From NCBI GenBank assembly GCA_902801465.1, contig CADCIH010000016.1:1-52137 (forward strand): DNA of 52,137 bases. Direction: 5' to 3'. A model generated the notes under the pieces. The model did not search any database. It worked only from the letters and a program-made list of their open reading frames with translations, and was not told the origin of the DNA. The stretch is from an uncultured Bacteroidia bacterium (lineage in GTDB: Bacteria; Bacteroidota; Bacteroidia; Bacteroidales; F082). This document shows positions 24,307 through 33,331 of this stretch, piece by piece. A program made the translations under genes and the position numbers. Each line of letters opens with the position of its first letter. Within the stretch, counting starts at the first letter, position 1.

Positions 24307-25626
24307 TTAAAACTGTTTCCTGAGCTGATCTACCAGGTCGAGTTCTTCCCAGCCGAAGAATTTCACTTCCTTGTAGGTCTTGCCGTCTTCGACGAAGGTG
24401 GTCTTGTCCTTGTAATAGACCTCCACCTTGCGGGTCTCAGGGGTGCGGCCGAAGTGGCCATAGGAAGCGGTCTCTTCGAAGATGGGGTTGGTGAGGCCGA
24501 AACGTTTCACGATGGCATAGGGACGCAGGTCGACCATCTTGCGGATCTTCTCGGCGATGGCTTCATCGCTTAAGACCTTCCCGTCTTTGCCTTTGACATG
24601 AGCGGTGCCCTCGGTGTTGACATAGAAGCCCACCGGTTCAGCGATGCCGATGGCGTAGGCGATCTGCACCAAAGCCTGGTCGCAGATGCCGGCCGCCACC
24701 ATGTTCTTGGCGATGTGACGTGCGGCGTAGGCTGCGGAACGGTCAACTTTGGACGAGTCCTTGCCCGAGAAGGCGCCGCCGCCATGGGCGCCGCGACCGC
24801 CGTAGGTGTCGACGATGATCTTACGGCCGGTGAGACCTGTGTCGCCGTGGGGACCTCCGATGACGAACTTGCCTGTGGGGTTCACAAAGATCTTCATGTC
24901 TTGGTCGAACAGCTTGCGGAGCTTGGCGGGTAGTTGACGCTTCACCCTGGGAAGGAGGATGTTGAGCACGTCGGCTTCGATCTTGTCAACCATCCTCATG
25001 TCGGCTTCATGTTGCGCCTCTTCGCTGCCGTCGGCCGGCTTGATGAACTCGTCGTGCTGGGTGCTGATGACGATGGTGTCGATGCGAATCGGTTTCCATC
25101 CGTCTTCATATTCCACTGTGACTTGTGACTTGGCGTCGGGACGGAGGTATCTCATCTGTTTGCCTTCGCGCCTGATGGCGGCTAACTCGCGCAACAGGAG
25201 ATGTGAGAGGTCGATGGTCAGAGGCATGTAGTTTTCGGTCTCCTTGCAAGCGAAACCGAACATCATGCCCTGGTCGCCCGCGCCCTGCTCCTCGGGCTTT
25301 TTGCGGCCGACACCCATGTAGATGTCGTTCGACTGGCCGTGAAGAGCCGACAAAACGCCACACGACTGGGCATCGAATTGGTATTCAGACTTGTTATAAC
25401 CGATGCGGTCGATGACCCGACGGGCGATGTCTTGGATCTCGACATAGGCGTTGGTGCGGATCTCGCCGGCAACAACGCACAGACCAGTGGTCACCAAAGT
25501 CTCACAAGCCACTTTTGACTTGGGATCGTAGCGAAGGATTTCGTCCAATACGGCATCTGAAATCTGGTCGCATACCTTGTCGGGATGACCTTCCGACACT
25601 GATTCTGAAGTGAAGTAATAACCCAT
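24307..25626 (-). CDS. metK: S-adenosylmethionine synthase
   Basis: Makes SAM from methionine and ATP. The 439-residue protein has [54 protein letters not shown] and [19 protein letters not shown]. It is slightly longer than the ~385-residue E. coli enzyme because of insertions in the middle domain, as in other Bacteroidota. The 5' UTR is about 130 nt and begins with a candidate SAM-II riboswitch, so end-product control is likely. Confidence 0.97.
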   Translation of the reverse strand: MGYYFTSESVSEGHPDKVCDQISDAVLDEILRYDPKSKVACETLVTTGLCVVAGEIRTNAYVEIQDIARRVIDRIGYNKSEYQFDAQSCGVLSALHGQSNDIYMGVGRKKPEEQGAGDQGMMFGFACKETENYMPLTIDLSHLLLRELAAIRREGKQMRYLRPDAKSQVTVEYEDGWKPIRIDTIVISTQHDEFIKPADGSEEAQHEADMRMVDKIEADVLNILLPRVKRQLPAKLRKLFDQDMKIFVNPTGKFVIGGPHGDTGLTGRKIIVDTYGGRGAHGGGAFSGKDSSKVDRSAAYAARHIAKNMVAAGICDQALVQIAYAIGIAEPVGFYVNTEGTAHVKGKDGKVLSDEAIAEKIRKMVDLRPYAIVKRFGLTNPIFEETASYGHFGRTPETRKVEVYYKDKTTFVEDGKTYKEVKFFGWEELDLVDQLRKQF

Positions 25627-25698
25627 AACAAATTGATTATTAATTATTTAATAAATTAATTTGTGTGGGAAGTTGTTGACTGAAAGGTAAAGGAAAAA

Positions 25699-25752
25699 GC
25701 ATTGGTTTAGCATTTTTTCTTGTGGTTGCAATCAAAACAAATCTTTCCACGA
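25699..25752 (-). promoter_or_regulatory. Candidate SAM-II riboswitch in the metK leader
   Basis: On the minus strand, just after the predicted start point (~25756), the RNA shows a GUGG/CCAC stem (25747-25750 with 25722-25725) around a loop containing GATTT and ATTGCAA. An A-rich segment and the single-stranded tail GCTAAACCAATGC follow. The order GATTT - ATTGCAA - stem - A-rich - GCTAAA matches the conserved bases of the SAM-II (metX-type) H-type pseudoknot. The tail AAAC could pair with the loop GTTT. The metK gene downstream supports the assignment, which was made by eye. Confidence 0.6.
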
Positions 25753-25761
25753 ATGACGCTG

Positions 25762-25790
25762 CAAAGATAAGGATAATTTAGAATTAACAA
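25762..25790 (-). promoter_or_regulatory. Promoter of metK
   Basis: Minus strand TTG at 25788-25790, 18-bp spacer, TATCTTTG at 25762-25769. The spacer is made of R1 sequence. Confidence 0.6.
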
Positions 25791-25870
25791 TTTATAATTT
25801 AGAGATTTTTTTCGTTCCCTCTTAATTCTTAATTCTTAATTCTAAATTCTTAATTCTAAATTCTTAATTC
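25776..25870. repeat. R1 repeat block between metK and the ABC ATPase gene
   Basis: Two runs of AATTCTTAATT/AATTCTAAATT units (25776-25800 and 25821-25870). The right end supplies the TAA stop of the ABC ATPase gene (25864-25866); the left end forms part of the metK promoter. Confidence 0.7.
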
Positions 25871-26778
25871 CCCTTTGTTAGCTTTTGGAACGCTTCCTCA
25901 ATGCTGATGTCTTCTTTTTGTAAAGTATTGATAATAATGCTGTTATCAACAGACCATTTCATTAATCCGGCACGGATGTCGGTGTCGCCTTCGGGTTCGA
26001 TGATCCAATGGTTGTTTTTTACGCGCTGAACCTTGGCAACTTGTGGGATGCTGAGCAGCTGTTGTTGGGTGACCTCGCTCTCGAACTCGACGATGACGAC
26101 GTTGGAGGCGGTGTTGGTCTGTTTGAGGTTCTCGATGCGGTCGTCGGCGACCACTACACCTTTATTAATTATAATGGCTCGTTCACAGATGGCTTCCACC
26201 TCTTGCATGATATGGGTGGAGAGCAGGACGGTTTTCTCCTTGCCCAGGTTGGAGATGAGGTTTCGGATGTCGATGAGTTGGTTGGGGTCGAGGCCGGAGG
26301 TGGGCTCGTCGAGGATGAGCACCTGTGGGTCGTGCATCATGGCTTGGGCTAGGCCGACGCGTTGGCGGTAGCCTTTTGAGAGGGCACCAATCTTTTTGTG
26401 GGCCTCAGGTCCGAGGCCAGTCTCGTCGATCATTGCCGCGATGCGGTCCTTGGCGGCTTTGCCTTTCAGTTGGTGGATGCCGGCCACAAATTCCAGGTAC
26501 TCGCGCACGTACATGTCGAGATACAAGGGGTTGTGTTCGGGCAAGTAGCCCACGATGCGTTTCACTTCCATCGGCTGTTCAAGCACGTCGAACCCATTCA
26601 CGGTCACCTTGCCCGAGGTGGGTTGGATGAAGCATGTGACAATTTTCATCAGGGTGGACTTGCCCGCGCCGTTGGGTCCGAGCAAACCGACGATACCTTT
26701 ATTAATACTGAGTGTCACGTTGTTCAAGGCGAGCTGTTCGCCATATTGTTTGGTGATATTTTGAATCTCGATCGACAT
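25864..26778 (-). CDS. ABC transporter ATP-binding protein, GldA-like
   Basis: A 304-residue ABC ATPase. Walker A GLLGPNGAGKSTLMKIV, signature ALSKGYRQRVGLAQAMMHDP and Walker B VLILDEPTSGLDPNQ are all intact. The C-terminal ~80 residues (VVIVEFESEVTQQQLLSIPQ ... EDISIEEAFQKLTKGN) resemble the DUF4162-like tail of GldA/CcmA-type exporters. GldA belongs to the gliding motility and secretion set in Bacteroidota, but no permease gene (gldF/gldG-like) is adjacent. ATG 26778 is chosen because the family N-terminus starts there. Confidence 0.85.
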   Translation of the reverse strand: MSIEIQNITKQYGEQLALNNVTLSINKGIVGLLGPNGAGKSTLMKIVTCFIQPTSGKVTVNGFDVLEQPMEVKRIVGYLPEHNPLYLDMYVREYLEFVAGIHQLKGKAAKDRIAAMIDETGLGPEAHKKIGALSKGYRQRVGLAQAMMHDPQVLILDEPTSGLDPNQLIDIRNLISNLGKEKTVLLSTHIMQEVEAICERAIIINKGVVVADDRIENLKQTNTASNVVIVEFESEVTQQQLLSIPQVAKVQRVKNNHWIIEPEGDTDIRAGLMKWSVDNSIIINTLQKEDISIEEAFQKLTKGN

Positions 26779-26796
26779 TTTTTTTCGTTTTGGGTG

Positions 26797-26825
26797 CAAA
26801 GATAAGAAAATTCTTTGTAATTTTG
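26797..26825. promoter_or_regulatory. Divergent -7 boxes of the ABC ATPase gene and the rplM operon
   Basis: Minus strand TATCTTTG at 26797-26804; plus strand TAATTTTG at 26818-26825. The plus-strand promoter gives rplM a leader of about 100 nt. Confidence 0.5.
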
Positions 26826-26829
26826 CGCC

Positions 26830-26932
26830 CTCGTTAGTAAACACTGTTCTATCTATTTTTGTAAAAAGCGTGGGACTATGGGCGAAGATAATCTTACGCG
26901 AGCATTAATTGGATAAACGTATTAAAAAGAAA
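26830..26932 (+). promoter_or_regulatory. rplM leader, possible ribosomal-protein regulatory RNA
   Basis: An untranslated leader of about 100 nt between the -7 box and the rplM ATG. It can fold a GCGT...ACGC hairpin around GGGACTATGGGCGAAGATAA. Leaders of this size before rplM-rpsI often bind the encoded protein for autogenous control. The fold is weak by eye and no consensus was checked. Confidence 0.35.
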
Positions 26933-27391
26933 ATGAACACTTTAAGTTACAAGACTGTTAGCGTAAACAAGGAACATGCCGATAAGAAATGGTATGTTGT
27001 CGACGCTGAAGGACAAATTCTCGGTCGTTTTGCCTCCGAGGTTGCCATGATTCTCCGTGGCAAGCGTAAACCCAGCTACACTCCCCACAGCGATTGTGGC
27101 GACAATGTTATCATCATCAATGCCGAAAAGATCCAACTCACTGGCAACAAGATGGCTGAGAAGTACTATGTGCACTACACCGGTTATCCTGGTGGCCAGC
27201 GCTTCCGCAATGTCAGCGAGCAGTTGAAGAAGAAGCCCGAGGCTGTTCTCGAACACGCCATCAGAGGCATGCTTCCCAAGACCAAGCTTGGTGACGCGAT
27301 CTATCGCAACCTTTATGTCTATGCTGGTTCAGAGCATCCGCATGAGGCACAGAAACCCGAAGAACTCAAAATTAACACTATTAAGAAATAA
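26933..27391 (+). CDS. rplM: 50S ribosomal protein L13
   Basis: A 152-residue L13. WYVVDAEGQILGRFASEVAM, RGKRKPSYTPHSDCGDNVII, KYYVHYTGYPGGQR and HAIRGMLPKTKLGDAIYRNL are diagnostic. ATG 26933 is chosen over an upstream in-frame start at 26909 because SYKTVSVNKE is the usual N-terminus. rpsI follows two bases downstream, the universal pair. Confidence 0.97.
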   Translation: MNTLSYKTVSVNKEHADKKWYVVDAEGQILGRFASEVAMILRGKRKPSYTPHSDCGDNVIIINAEKIQLTGNKMAEKYYVHYTGYPGGQRFRNVSEQLKKKPEAVLEHAIRGMLPKTKLGDAIYRNLYVYAGSEHPHEAQKPEELKINTIKK

Positions 27392-27393
27392 TC

Positions 27394-27780
27394 ATGGAAG
27401 TAATCAACGCTTTAGGTAGAAGAAAGACCGCCGTTGCCCGTATCTATATGAAAGTCGGTGACGGTAAAATTACGGTGAACAAGCGCGACTACAAGGAGTA
27501 CTTCCCGACGAGCATCCTCCACTATGTGGTTGAGCAGCCTCTGATGCTTACCGACAACCTCGGCAAGTTCGACATCAAGGTCAACCTCGACGGTGGTGGC
27601 ATCAACGGCCAGGCCGAGGCTCTCCGCCTCGCCATCAGCCGCGCGCTCTGCGAGATCGATCCCGAGTATCGTCCTACCCTGAAAGCCAAAGGTTTGATGC
27701 GCCGCGACCCGCGTATGGTCGAGCGTAAGAAACCCGGTCAGCCAGGTGCCCGTAAGAAGTTCCAATTCAGCAAACGTTAA
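27394..27780 (+). CDS. rpsI: 30S ribosomal protein S9
   Basis: A 128-residue S9 with NALGRRKTAVARIYMKVGDG at the start, GGGINGQAEALRLAISRALC in the middle and the conserved basic tail RRDPRMVERKKPGQPGARKK-FQFSKR that reaches the P-site tRNA. Second gene of the operon; a 110-bp gap precedes rpsB. Confidence 0.97.
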   Translation: MEVINALGRRKTAVARIYMKVGDGKITVNKRDYKEYFPTSILHYVVEQPLMLTDNLGKFDIKVNLDGGGINGQAEALRLAISRALCEIDPEYRPTLKAKGLMRRDPRMVERKKPGQPGARKKFQFSKR

Positions 27781-27815
27781 GCTATTCTCAGCCGAGCGAT
27801 TTTGTTTAGTATCCA

Positions 27816-27860
27816 AATTGCTGCGATTTTTCATTTTGAGAACTACCCAGCAATTGTTTT
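27816..27860 (+). promoter_or_regulatory. Hairpin in the rpsI-rpsB gap (leader or partial terminator)
   Basis: Arms AATTGCTG (27816-27823) and CAGCAATT (27848-27855) with a 24-nt loop, followed by GTTTTTA. It could lower read-through into rpsB or act as an S2 leader structure. Confidence 0.35.
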
Positions 27861-27890
27861 TAGCGAATGTAAACATTAAAAAGAAAACTC

Positions 27891-28715
27891 ATGACACAAG
27901 TAACTTTTGAAGAATTACTGGATGCCGGTTGTCACTTCGGGCATCTCAGAAGAAAGTGGAATCCTGCCATGGCTCCCTATATCTTCATGGAGCGCAATGG
28001 TATCCACATCATCGACCTGTACAAGACACAGGCCAAGGTTGACGAAGCCGCAAGCGCCATCAATCAACTCGCCAAGTCAGGCAAGAAGATCCTCTTCGTC
28101 GCCACCAAAAAACAAGCCAAGGACGTTGTTGCTGAACTCGTCTCCAAAGTCAACATGCCTTACGTGACCGAGCGTTGGCCCGGCGGTATGCTGACCAACT
28201 TCGCCACCATCCGTAAAGCCGTCCGTAAGATGGCCAGCATCGACAAAATGATGGTTAGCGACGGTTACAAGAGCCTCTCAAAGCGTGAGAAACTCCAAAT
28301 CCAGCGTGAACGTGAGAAACTCGAGAAGAACCTCGGTTCCATCAGCGACCTGAGCCGTCTGCCCTCAGCCGTGTTCGTCGTCGACATCATGAAGGAACAT
28401 ATCGCTGTCGCCGAAGCCCGCAAACTCAATATCCCGGTTTTCGCCATCGTCGATACCAACACCAACCCCAACATGGTTGACTTCCCCATCCCGGCCAACG
28501 ACGATGCCAGCAAGTCAATCGCCCTCATCGTAGGTAAGATGGTCGACGCCATCGAAGAAGGCCTCAACGAACGCAAACTCAACAAGGAAAACAATGTTGA
28601 AGAGCCCGAAGAGACCGACGAAGAAACCGTCACCGTCGAGACCGAAGAGGAAGAAAACAAGGAAGAACGCAAGCCCCGTAACCGCCGCCCGCGCAAACCC
28701 GTTTCAAAAAACTAA
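27891..28715 (+). CDS. rpsB: 30S ribosomal protein S2
   Basis: A 274-residue S2. VTFEELLDAGCHFGHLRRKW, MAPYIFMERNGIHIIDLYKT, VTERWPGGMLTNFATIRK and IPVFAIVDTNTNPNMVDFPI are diagnostic. The last ~45 residues are an acidic run (NVEEPEETDEETVTVETEEE) turning basic (RKPRNRRPRKPVSKN), longer than in E. coli and typical of low-conservation S2 tails. Co-transcribed with tsf, 20 bp downstream. Confidence 0.97.
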   Translation: MTQVTFEELLDAGCHFGHLRRKWNPAMAPYIFMERNGIHIIDLYKTQAKVDEAASAINQLAKSGKKILFVATKKQAKDVVAELVSKVNMPYVTERWPGGMLTNFATIRKAVRKMASIDKMMVSDGYKSLSKREKLQIQREREKLEKNLGSISDLSRLPSAVFVVDIMKEHIAVAEARKLNIPVFAIVDTNTNPNMVDFPIPANDDASKSIALIVGKMVDAIEEGLNERKLNKENNVEEPEETDEETVTVETEEEENKEERKPRNRRPRKPVSKN

Positions 28716-28735
28716 CCCTTTAGCATAACAATACC

Positions 28736-29728
28736 ATGAATATTACCGCTTCTCAAGTCAATGAGCTGAGACAAATGACCGGCGCCGGCATGATGGACTG
28801 CAAGAAAGCCCTCGTCGAAACCGACGGCGACATCCAAGCCGCCATCGATATCCTCCGTAAGAAGGGTATGGCCAAAGCCGCCAAACGCGCCGACCGTAAC
28901 GCCAGCGAAGGCTGCGTCCTCTCAAAATGCACCGACGACCATAAGTATGCCGCCATCATCATGGTGAACTGCGAAACCGACTTCGTTGCCAACAACGCCG
29001 ACTTCGTGAAATTCACCACTGACGTGCTCAACATGGCTGTCGCCAACCGCGTGACCGACATCGAAGCCCTGAAGGCCATGACCATCGATGGACAAACCGT
29101 CGAAGCCCTCGTCGCCAACCAGAGCGCCGTCACCGGTGAGAAGACCGAACTTGGCGCTTTCAAAGTGCTCCAAGGTGAATACGTCACCAACTACAACCAC
29201 CCCGGCAACCGCCTCGCCACCATCGTTGAAATGAACAAGAGCTTCAACGGTATCGAGGAAGTCAGCCACGAAGTGGCCATGCACATCGCCGCCATGAACC
29301 CGTTGTCAGTCAGCGAGGATTCAGTGCCGCAAGAAGTGAAAGACCGCGAGTTCGCCGTCGCCCTCGAAAAGACCAAGGAAGAGCAAATCGCCAAGGAAGT
29401 CGAGAAAGCCCTCCGTAAGGCCGGTATCAACCCCAACCACGCCGATAGCGACGATCATATCTCGTCAAACGTCACCAAAGGCTACCTCACCGAGGAACAA
29501 GCCGCCGTTGCCCGCGAGATCAGAGCTACCGTCCCTGGCACCGTGCAACTCAATGAGAACATGATCCAGAATATCGCCAAAGGCCGTCTGGGCAAGTTCT
29601 TCAAAGAGAGCTGCCTGCTCAACCAAGTCTCCCTGGTCGCCGATCCTAAGACCGTCGCCCAGTACATCCAAGACGCCGACAAGGAAGCCACTGTGAAAGC
29701 TTTCTTCCGCATCAAGTTGGGTGAATGA
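28736..29728 (+). CDS. tsf: Elongation factor Ts
   Basis: Nucleotide exchange factor for EF-Tu. The 330-residue protein has VNELRQMTGAGMMDCKKALV, KGMAKAAKRADRNASEGCV, the core IIMVNCETDFVANNADFVKF, and VAMHIAAMNPLSVSEDSVP; the C-terminal part holds GRLGKFFKESCLLNQ. Length fits the Bacteroidota form with a large insert in the C-terminal core. A strong terminator follows. Confidence 0.97.
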   Translation: MNITASQVNELRQMTGAGMMDCKKALVETDGDIQAAIDILRKKGMAKAAKRADRNASEGCVLSKCTDDHKYAAIIMVNCETDFVANNADFVKFTTDVLNMAVANRVTDIEALKAMTIDGQTVEALVANQSAVTGEKTELGAFKVLQGEYVTNYNHPGNRLATIVEMNKSFNGIEEVSHEVAMHIAAMNPLSVSEDSVPQEVKDREFAVALEKTKEEQIAKEVEKALRKAGINPNHADSDDHISSNVTKGYLTEEQAAVAREIRATVPGTVQLNENMIQNIAKGRLGKFFKESCLLNQVSLVADPKTVAQYIQDADKEATVKAFFRIKLGE

Positions 29729-29750
29729 TTCATTGAGGAGATTCGATGAT

Positions 29751-29783
29751 AAAAAAGCTGACCGTAATGGTCAGCTTTTTTTT
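29751..29783 (+). terminator. Rho-independent terminator of the rplM-tsf operon
   Basis: GCTGACC (29757-29763), loop GTAAT, GGTCAGC (29769-29775), then eight T. A tract of A on the other side makes it usable for the convergent atp operon too. Confidence 0.9.
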
Positions 29784-29784
29784 G

Positions 29785-29814
29785 TTTCCGTTCTCCGTTC
29801 TCCGTTCTCCGTTT
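29785..29814 (-). repeat. R2 repeat after atpG
   Basis: Tandem ACGGAGAACGGAGAACGG units in the sense of atpG, starting directly after its stop codon. Confidence 0.7.
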
Positions 29815-30685
29815 AATGGTTCAGCGCTTCCGCTCCGCCCACGATGTCGATCAGTTCGGTGGTAATCACATCCTGACGTGCCCGGTTGTATTCGCGACGC
29901 AGCTCTTGTAACAATGAGCTGGCATTGTCGCTGGCGATGTGCATGGCGGTCATGCGGGCACCATGCTCCGCAGTGAGGGTGTCGAGCATGATAGAATAGA
30001 ATTTGGTGCGTATGACTTTCGGCACCAGGGCGTTGACGAAGGCTTCCTTCGAGGGTTCTACAATATAATCGTATGAATTGCCTTTCGGAAGCGTGTCGGT
30101 GGCCAAGGGGATGATGGTCTCGCTCTGCGCCACCTGGACCCCCGCGTTCTTGAAATGGTTGTAAACCATCACCACACGGTCGATCTCATGGTTTAAAAAC
30201 CGCTCCGTCATCAAGTCGCTGAGCCGACTCGCCGTCTCGAACGACAACTCGTCGCTCAGACTGGGGTGGACGGCTGTGACACGTATCCTGCTTTTCTTCG
30301 CAAAATCGCAGATCTTCTTTCCAAAGAGATAGACATCCACGTTTTTTGTTCCCAACAGTTGGATATATCCTTGGTAGGTGTCATGGAAGAGCTTGCTGAC
30401 ATTGCTGTTGAAGACTCCGCACAAGCCGTTGCTCGAGGAGAAGGCGATGATGGCCACACGCTTTACTTCACGTTGCTCGGCCAAGGGGATCGACACCTCC
30501 TCTTCCAAGGCGCTGAGATAGTTCGACAACGCCTCGCTGAGTTTGTCACGGTAGGGTAGAAAACTCAGCGTCGTGCTCTCCGTCTTCTTCAGCTTGGCCG
30601 CCGAAACCATCTTCATGGCGTTGGTGATCTTCTCCGTCGAGGCGACGGAACTGATACGGGCTCTTATTTCTTTTAATGACGACAT
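29813..30685 (-). CDS. atpG: F-type ATP synthase gamma subunit
   Basis: Central rotor shaft of F1. The 290-residue protein starts LKEIRARISSVASTEKITNA MKMVSA, the N-terminal coiled coil, and ends EHGARMTAMHIASDNASSLL QELRREYNRARQDVITTELIDI VGG, the C-terminal helix pair. Last gene of the operon; its start lies two bases from the atpA stop. Confidence 0.95.
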   Translation of the reverse strand: MSSLKEIRARISSVASTEKITNAMKMVSAAKLKKTESTTLSFLPYRDKLSEALSNYLSALEEEVSIPLAEQREVKRVAIIAFSSSNGLCGVFNSNVSKLFHDTYQGYIQLLGTKNVDVYLFGKKICDFAKKSRIRVTAVHPSLSDELSFETASRLSDLMTERFLNHEIDRVVMVYNHFKNAGVQVAQSETIIPLATDTLPKGNSYDYIVEPSKEAFVNALVPKVIRTKFYSIMLDTLTAEHGARMTAMHIASDNASSLLQELRREYNRARQDVITTELIDIVGGAEALNH

Positions 30686-30687
30686 GC

Positions 30688-32277
30688 TTATTTAACTGCG
30701 AATTCCGCATTCCGAATTAACAACTCGGCTTCTTCTTTCAAGACGTTCTTTATCTCATCAGTGACGATGCCTTGTCTTAATTGGTCCAAGACATCTTTGT
30801 GCTTGACTTCAAGAAGATTGAGGAACTGTTTCTCGAACTCGTGCACCTTTTCGACGGGAACTTTGCTGAGCAGTCCGTTGGTTCCGCAGAAGATGATGGC
30901 GACCTGCTTCTCGACGGGCATGGGGGTGTATTGGGGTTGTTTGAGCAGCTCCACGTTCTTGCGTCCTTTGTCGATGATGGCAAGGGTGGCGGCGTCGAGC
31001 TCGGCGCCGAAACGAGAGAAGGCTTCCATCTCACGGTACTGGGCTTGGTCGAGTTTCAAGGTGCCTGCGATTTTCTTCATCGACTTGATCTGGGCATTGC
31101 CGCCGACACGTGACACCGAGATGCCTACGTTGATGGCGGGACGGATGCCCGCGTTGAAGAGGCTCGACTCCAAAAATATCTGGCCGTCGGTGATGGAGAT
31201 GACGTTGGTCGGGATATAAGCCGAGACGTCGCCGGCTTGGGTCTCGATGATGGGCAATGCCGTCATGGAGCCACCGCCTTTCACGATGTCTTTTATCGAC
31301 TCGGGGAGGTCGTTCATCTGGCGGGCCACGTTATCGTTCTTGATGATCTTGGCGGCTCGCTCGAGCAGACGGCTGTGGAGGTAGAAGATGTCGCCAGGAT
31401 AGGCTTCACGTCCCGGGGGACGACGGAGGATGAGCGACACCTCACGGTATGCCACGGCTTGTTTTGACAGGTCGTCGTACACCACTAAGGCATGTCGTCC
31501 CGAGTCGCGGAAATACTCAGCGATGGCGGCACCTGCGTAAGGGGCGTAGAACTGCATGGCAGCTGGATCGGATGCTGTTGCTGATACCACAATAGTGTAG
31601 TCCATAGCTCCGTTATCCTGCAAGGTCTTCACGAGGTTGGCAACGGTGGATCCTTTTTGTCCGACGGCGACATAGATGCAATAGACGGGGTTGCCTTGTT
31701 TGAAGTTCTCTTTCTGGTTGATGATGGTGTCGATGGCGATGGCGGTCTTGCCAGTCTGACGGTCGCCGATGATGAGCTCGCGTTGTCCGCGTCCGATGGG
31801 GATCATGGCGTCGATGGCTTTGAGGCCTGTCTGCAGGGGCTCGTTCACGGGTTGGCGGAAGATGACGCCTGGAGCCTTGCGTTCCAAGGGCATCTCGTAG
31901 GTCTTCCCTTCGATGGGTCCCTTGCCGTCGATGGGACGGCCCAGGCCATCCACCACACGGCCCAGCATGCCTTCGCCTGCCATGATGGAAGCGATGCGCT
32001 GGGTGCGTTTCACAGTCTCACCTTCCTTGATGCCTTCGGTGGGACCGAGGAGTACCACGCCCACGTTGTCTTCTTCGAGGTTGAGCACCACGCCCATGGT
32101 GCCGTTCTCAAACTGCACCAGTTCGTTGGACTGTACGCGGTCGAGACCATACACGTGGGCCACACCGTCGCTGACTTGCAGCACCTTGCCTATCTCCTCA
32201 AACTCGGAGCGGTTGCTCAGACGCTGAAGCTGCATCTGCAGGATACTCGAAATCTCACTTGCATTAATGTCACTCAT
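30688..32277 (-). CDS. atpA: F-type ATP synthase alpha subunit
   Basis: Non-catalytic nucleotide-binding subunit of F1. The 529-residue protein has P-loop GDRQTGKT at 171-178, [18 protein letters not shown], the arginine-finger region [20 protein letters not shown] and [20 protein letters not shown]. The last residues, [11 protein letters not shown], are encoded by an R3 repeat (30699-30718), so the terminus is repeat-derived. Overlaps atpH by ATGA. Confidence 0.97.
   Translation of the reverse strand: MSDINASEISSILQMQLQRLSNRSEFEEIGKVLQVSDGVAHVYGLDRVQSNELVQFENGTMGVVLNLEEDNVGVVLLGPTEGIKEGETVKRTQRIASIMAGEGMLGRVVDGLGRPIDGKGPIEGKTYEMPLERKAPGVIFRQPVNEPLQTGLKAIDAMIPIGRGQRELIIGDRQTGKTAIAIDTIINQKENFKQGNPVYCIYVAVGQKGSTVANLVKTLQDNGAMDYTIVVSATASDPAAMQFYAPYAGAAIAEYFRDSGRHALVVYDDLSKQAVAYREVSLILRRPPGREAYPGDIFYLHSRLLERAAKIIKNDNVARQMNDLPESIKDIVKGGGSMTALPIIETQAGDVSAYIPTNVISITDGQIFLESSLFNAGIRPAINVGISVSRVGGNAQIKSMKKIAGTLKLDQAQYREMEAFSRFGAELDAATLAIIDKGRKNVELLKQPQYTPMPVEKQVAIIFCGTNGLLSKVPVEKVHEFEKQFLNLLEVKHKDVLDQLRQGIVTDEIKNVLKEEAELLIRNAEFAVK
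30699..30718 (-). repeat. R3 repeat translated at the end of atpA
   Basis: Sense strand TTCGGAATGCGGAATTCGC, giving the residues IRNAEFA at the AtpA C-terminus. Confidence 0.55.
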
Positions 32278-32813
32278 ATATTCAGTTCTTTTTTCAGTTT
32301 GTTGAGTTGTCCGGTCACGCTCGCATCCATGCGTTCATCCTCGATGTCGAGCATGAAACCGCCGATGAGCGAGGGGTCGACCTTCACATGCATTTCCGCG
32401 GTACAGTGGAAGTATTGTTCCACAAACGTGCGGATTTGTTCGAGCGTCGTGTCGTCGACCGCCATGGCGGTGGTGACATCGGCTCGGAGGATGTTGTTTG
32501 CCTTGCGATACATCTCCTGATACTTCAGGGCGATCAGGAAGACTTTGTTCTCGCGCTGTTTGGCGGTTAGGAACTCCAGGAAGCGGACGACGCAGGGATG
32601 GATGGGCTCGCCGATGGCGGTGTGGAGCAGGTTCAGCTTCTCCTCGTCGCTGATCATGGGGTTGGAGAGCACCTCGTTGAACTGTGCGATAGCCTGGCTA
32701 TAGCTGAGGGTCAGCCTTGTCAGACAGGCATAAACCTCGGCGGTGCACTGCTCTTGAACGGCTTGGTTGAACAGCGCCCTTGCATATCGAACCGAAATCT
32801 TCCCGTTGTCCAT
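32274..32813 (-). CDS. atpH: F-type ATP synthase delta subunit
   Basis: Stator subunit linking F1 to the b dimer. The 179-residue protein opens [17 protein letters not shown], the usual N-terminal helix bundle, and ends [28 protein letters not shown], the conserved C-terminal strand motif of delta/OSCP. Poorly conserved overall, but the position between atpF and atpA is decisive. Confidence 0.92.
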   Translation of the reverse strand: MDNGKISVRYARALFNQAVQEQCTAEVYACLTRLTLSYSQAIAQFNEVLSNPMISDEEKLNLLHTAIGEPIHPCVVRFLEFLTAKQRENKVFLIALKYQEMYRKANNILRADVTTAMAVDDTTLEQIRTFVEQYFHCTAEMHVKVDPSLIGGFMLDIEDERMDASVTGQLNKLKKELNI

Positions 32814-32816
32814 AGC

Positions 32817-33323
32817 TTATGCCTCGATGTTAGGGTGTTCGTTGTTCTTCAGGAGTTCCTCGATATAGCGGCTTTGGGCGTCCTTGTCGGCAAGCTCGCG
32901 CTGAAGCAGCTTTTCGGCGATATCCACGGAAAGGGTGATGACCTCGGCCTTAATCTGTGCCATGGCTTCGGCTTGCTCCTTGGCGATGCGCTGACGGGCT
33001 TCGGCGAGCATCTGCTCGGTCTGGACACGAGCTTCGTTGCGGGCCTCATCGAGAAGCTGCTTGCGCAACTCCTGACTCTCGTTCATGATGCGGATCTGCT
33101 CCGCGTGCGACTCGGCGATGGCCTTTCTCTTGGCGATCTCAATGCCTTCCAACGCGTCGTTTGCCTCCTGTGCGGCCAACAGCGAGTCGCTGATGTGCTG
33201 GTTGCGTTTGGTCACGGCACCCATGATCATCGGCCAGCCCACCTTTGCCAAGATGAACAGCACGATGAGGAAGCCAATGAGCATCCAGATCATCAAACCG
33301 CTTTCAGGAAGAAATAGTTCCAT
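32817..33323 (-). CDS. atpF: F-type ATP synthase b subunit
   Basis: Peripheral stalk. The 168-residue protein has one N-terminal TM helix (GLMIWMLIGFLIVLFILAKV GWP) and then a long Ala/Glu/Lys/Gln-rich coiled coil. The order atpE-atpF-atpH and the small gaps (3-8 bp) fit the operon. Only one b gene is present, so the stalk is presumably a homodimer. Confidence 0.93.
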   Translation of the reverse strand: MELFLPESGLMIWMLIGFLIVLFILAKVGWPMIMGAVTKRNQHISDSLLAAQEANDALEGIEIAKRKAIAESHAEQIRIMNESQELRKQLLDEARNEARVQTEQMLAEARQRIAKEQAEAMAQIKAEVITLSVDIAEKLLQRELADKDAQSRYIEELLKNNEHPNIEA

Positions 33324-33331
33324 CGCGAAAG

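Noticed and set aside
25627-25756. SAM-I riboswitch in the metK leader
   Set aside because: The leader is too short for the four-way junction and has none of its conserved segments; the visible motifs fit SAM-II instead.
25776-25870. R1 tandem block as a CRISPR array
   Set aside because: The units are too short, directly adjoining and without unique spacers; no cas genes are present.
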